64,000 nt of DNA, from positions 63,706,044 through 63,770,043 of the forward strand of contig CM063502.1 of NCBI GenBank assembly GCA_032207245.1, in the 5' to 3' direction. The notes under the pieces were generated by a model. It saw only the letters and a list, made by a program, of their open reading frames with translations, had not been told where the DNA came from and did no database searches. This document shows, piece by piece, positions 61,700 through 64,000 of the stretch; the stretch's first letter is position 1, and the number at the start of each line of letters is the position of its first letter. This DNA is from Pardosa pseudoannulata (lineage: Eukaryota; Arthropoda; Arachnida; Araneae; Lycosidae). The position numbers were made by a program, and so were the translations under genes.

Positions 61700-63563
61700 A
61701 AGGCAATGAGAGCTGTGAAAGTTAAAAAATACTACACATCGGCCGATGAAGATTTTGTAGGAATATAATGAAAGTAATGTTTTTAATAATTTTATTATCA
61801 GCGCTTAGGTATTAAGTATTGAGATTTTAGTTGAGGTTTTAGAAAAAGAAATATTTTAGAGTATTGAGTTTAATTTTATTTCTAGAATATATATTAAAAT
61901 AGAGTATTAGGTAAAGGGGTAGAATATTGTCCTTTACATGAATCTATAACTACTTCATATAATTAGCTTAAGTTGTCTCATTACTCATAATAGGTGAATG
62001 CTGAAAGTGAAGTAAGAAAGTGAGGATACTTAGATACGATACAAGTTTCTAAATGCTTAATAAAATTATAAAAATATTTGAGAAATTTTCAAGATTTGTT
62101 TCATCTGTTTTCAATTTATGAAATTATTTCTCTTATTGATTACAATAAGAAATTGAATAATAGATATAGAAGAAAGTAAAACTGCGTTATATTACTGTCC
62201 ATAACATTAAAAAAGTTTTAATAAAAAAAGCCTAAATTTCCTTTTGTGTGTTTAAATTTATGATATTTATAGAATGAAGCAACATCATTCAGAAAATGAA
62301 AAAGCTAGGCTGCTTTTAATTTGCCAATTAGCCATAATTTCAATCTTTTGTACTTTTTTATTTGTACTTTTTTTCTAATGTGAGTTTTTGCGTTTTTAAT
62401 ATAAAAATATTTGTAGTATTAATTCATTCTATAGAAGGCACTTTCAGATCACTGTAATCTAAACTGTAGGTTAGTATCTATATTCTAAATTAAGTTATCG
62501 TTTAATATAGCATATTTTTTTCAAAATTATAATGTGTTAATTTTTCTACTTTTTTCATTATTAGAAATTAACACGAATTATATCACAAATTTATAAGAGT
62601 TAAAACAGGTCTTAAATGTTTCACAAGTCTTTTTTTGTATAATTTTATTAAGTGTGTAAAGACATAATTTATCGAAAGAAGCACATTTATGTATGTGATG
62701 TGCATTTATGTTTATGCATGTGCATATTTGTTCTTAATATAAATCCACAAGTTTGGACTTAGAATCCCCAAATTTAGGATAACCATTCTTTGATACCGCC
62801 AAAAAATATTATAGATTATCCGTCTATATTAAAACTATTTCCGTACTCTATATAAAGGGAGATCTCAATATAACGAATATTAATGCTGCCGATTGCCGGT
62901 ACATGGCACTACTTCAGCTCTTAAAAACTATAAATAAGTAAAAAATAAATAAATAAATCATTATATATCCAAAATTAATAATCCTGAATTTTAAAAAATT
63001 ATATATGAAGACACATAGTGACATTATATATATGACACACATAACATATTTAAATGGATATATAGTTTATTAAAATTAACTGAATAATTTTCAAGTTGTA
63101 AATGTTTAAAATAATTTTCAATAGAAGGGTTGATTTGGATTATTTTGTGAATGCGAATTATTTTAGTAGTCACTTGATCTATAAAACACTTTAATATTTT
63201 AATACCTTTGGTGCCATTGTTCTTCAACAGCTATAATTCGATGTATAGTTTAAAAATTTCAATCAAATAATTCATTTATTTTTTAAATTTTTACAATATA
63301 CTGCCTTATTGCTTGAATTTGCAGCTATTAAATTTGCATGGATTTATCTACATCTGCTTTCATCTGAATTATATATTTTTTAAAATTTTTAAGATATCTT
63401 TCGATTTCTCTACATACTATTATTAATTTCAAGAAATTCAATAAATGATTAAAAATTTATAAATTTCTGAAAAATATTTAACTACCTCTACTGTGAAAAC
63501 AAAATCTGATTTTCTGTTAATATCTAATATTTAACATTAGCAATAAAGTGTATTTTAATATTA
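61700..63563. other. AT-rich stretch without recognisable gene
   Basis: Very low GC. No features identified. Confidence 0.4.
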
Positions 63564-64000
63564 TGTAATCCAGCAATTCTAAAACGGCTACACTTGATTA
63601 TTGCCCGGGCTACTGGCCAAGGAGAAAGCTATGCTGCTAGATAATGAATAATGTTGCAGTCGGCCCACATTGAAAAGAAGCACAATTTTAAGAACAACTT
63701 AAATCTTTATTGAGGAGCTGCTGAAAAGACATCTTTGCCAGTCAACGGCAGACGAAAGAATGATACGAGAAACACTTTCCTCGAACAGAAGTCTACCCCA
63801 GAGTGAGACAGACAGAATTTTCCTAAGGGACAAGAAACTTAGTCGGCGAATTTAAGTGTGAGATCAGGGAAAAAACTGAGCCATTTACCGGCGACAGATA
63901 GAAAATGTGATGAATGGACAGAAAATTTACATCCATTTAACAGAAAGCTTTGGGAAATGTGTTGGAAGAATTTTAAGTCAAGAGTACTCCTTTGATTAAG
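63564..64000. repeat. Direct repeat E, copy 2, cut by the window edge
   Basis: Starts TGTAATCCAGCAATTC and aligns with 55225 onward to the end of the window, about 75-80% alike by eye. On the minus strand it contains AATAAAGATT (about 63700), a possible polyadenylation signal, which would suit an LTR of a minus-strand element. Only the first 437 bp are visible. Confidence 0.55.

Overview
The window looks like non-coding, transposon-packed DNA from an animal, most likely an arthropod and perhaps a spider or other arachnid. It is strongly AT-rich, has no long host open reading frame, carries many (TA)n, (TC)n and (TG)n tracts, and holds retrotransposons, Helitrons, TTAA-type and hAT-type DNA transposons and tRNA-derived SINEs, many nested in one another. 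The taxonomic guess is inference from overall character and the zinc-knuckle gag. No host gene is certain. The best candidate is a short signal-peptide-like first exon at 29955-30022 behind a CCAAT/initiator promoter.

Layout. 1-4600: a SINE, a (TA)n tract, and a TTAA-flanked inverted-repeat element whose left half plus flank was duplicated in tandem. 7140-11265: a defective LTR retrotransposon on the minus strand with both LTRs, a 5-bp target duplication (ATCTG), an intact-looking gag and a collapsed pro-pol. 12491-20810: a dead Ty3-type pol split by two hAT-like elements (13320-17485 and 17576-20653), each with an 8-bp target duplication, so the pol reads on across both. The hATs carry SINEs, tandem repeats and a solo LTR. 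22963-24121 and 24996-25940: two more inverted-repeat elements. 27158-29740: a 27-bp minisatellite, then a satellite of about 202-bp monomers, part of it a three-monomer higher-order repeat.

30472-31586 and 41294-41779 are two Helitron copies carrying a tRNA-like module with RNA polymerase III A and B boxes. The first contains a 631-bp piggyBac-like MITE; the second is the empty site. Further TTAA elements lie at 34289, 38633 and 42509. Solo LTRs lie at 34607 and 43626. Two BEL/Pao RT fragments lie at 36226 and 37126. From 33316 to 55818 several LTR-like units sit inside (TA)n tracts. 56860-59680 is a degenerate minus-strand Ty3-type gag-pol with a palindromic MITE in it, between two direct repeats (55225 and 63564).

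Nothing here forms a working multi-gene system. The most informative content is the nested insertion record, the LTR/(TA)n association, the tRNA-bearing Helitron and a few small candidate exons.
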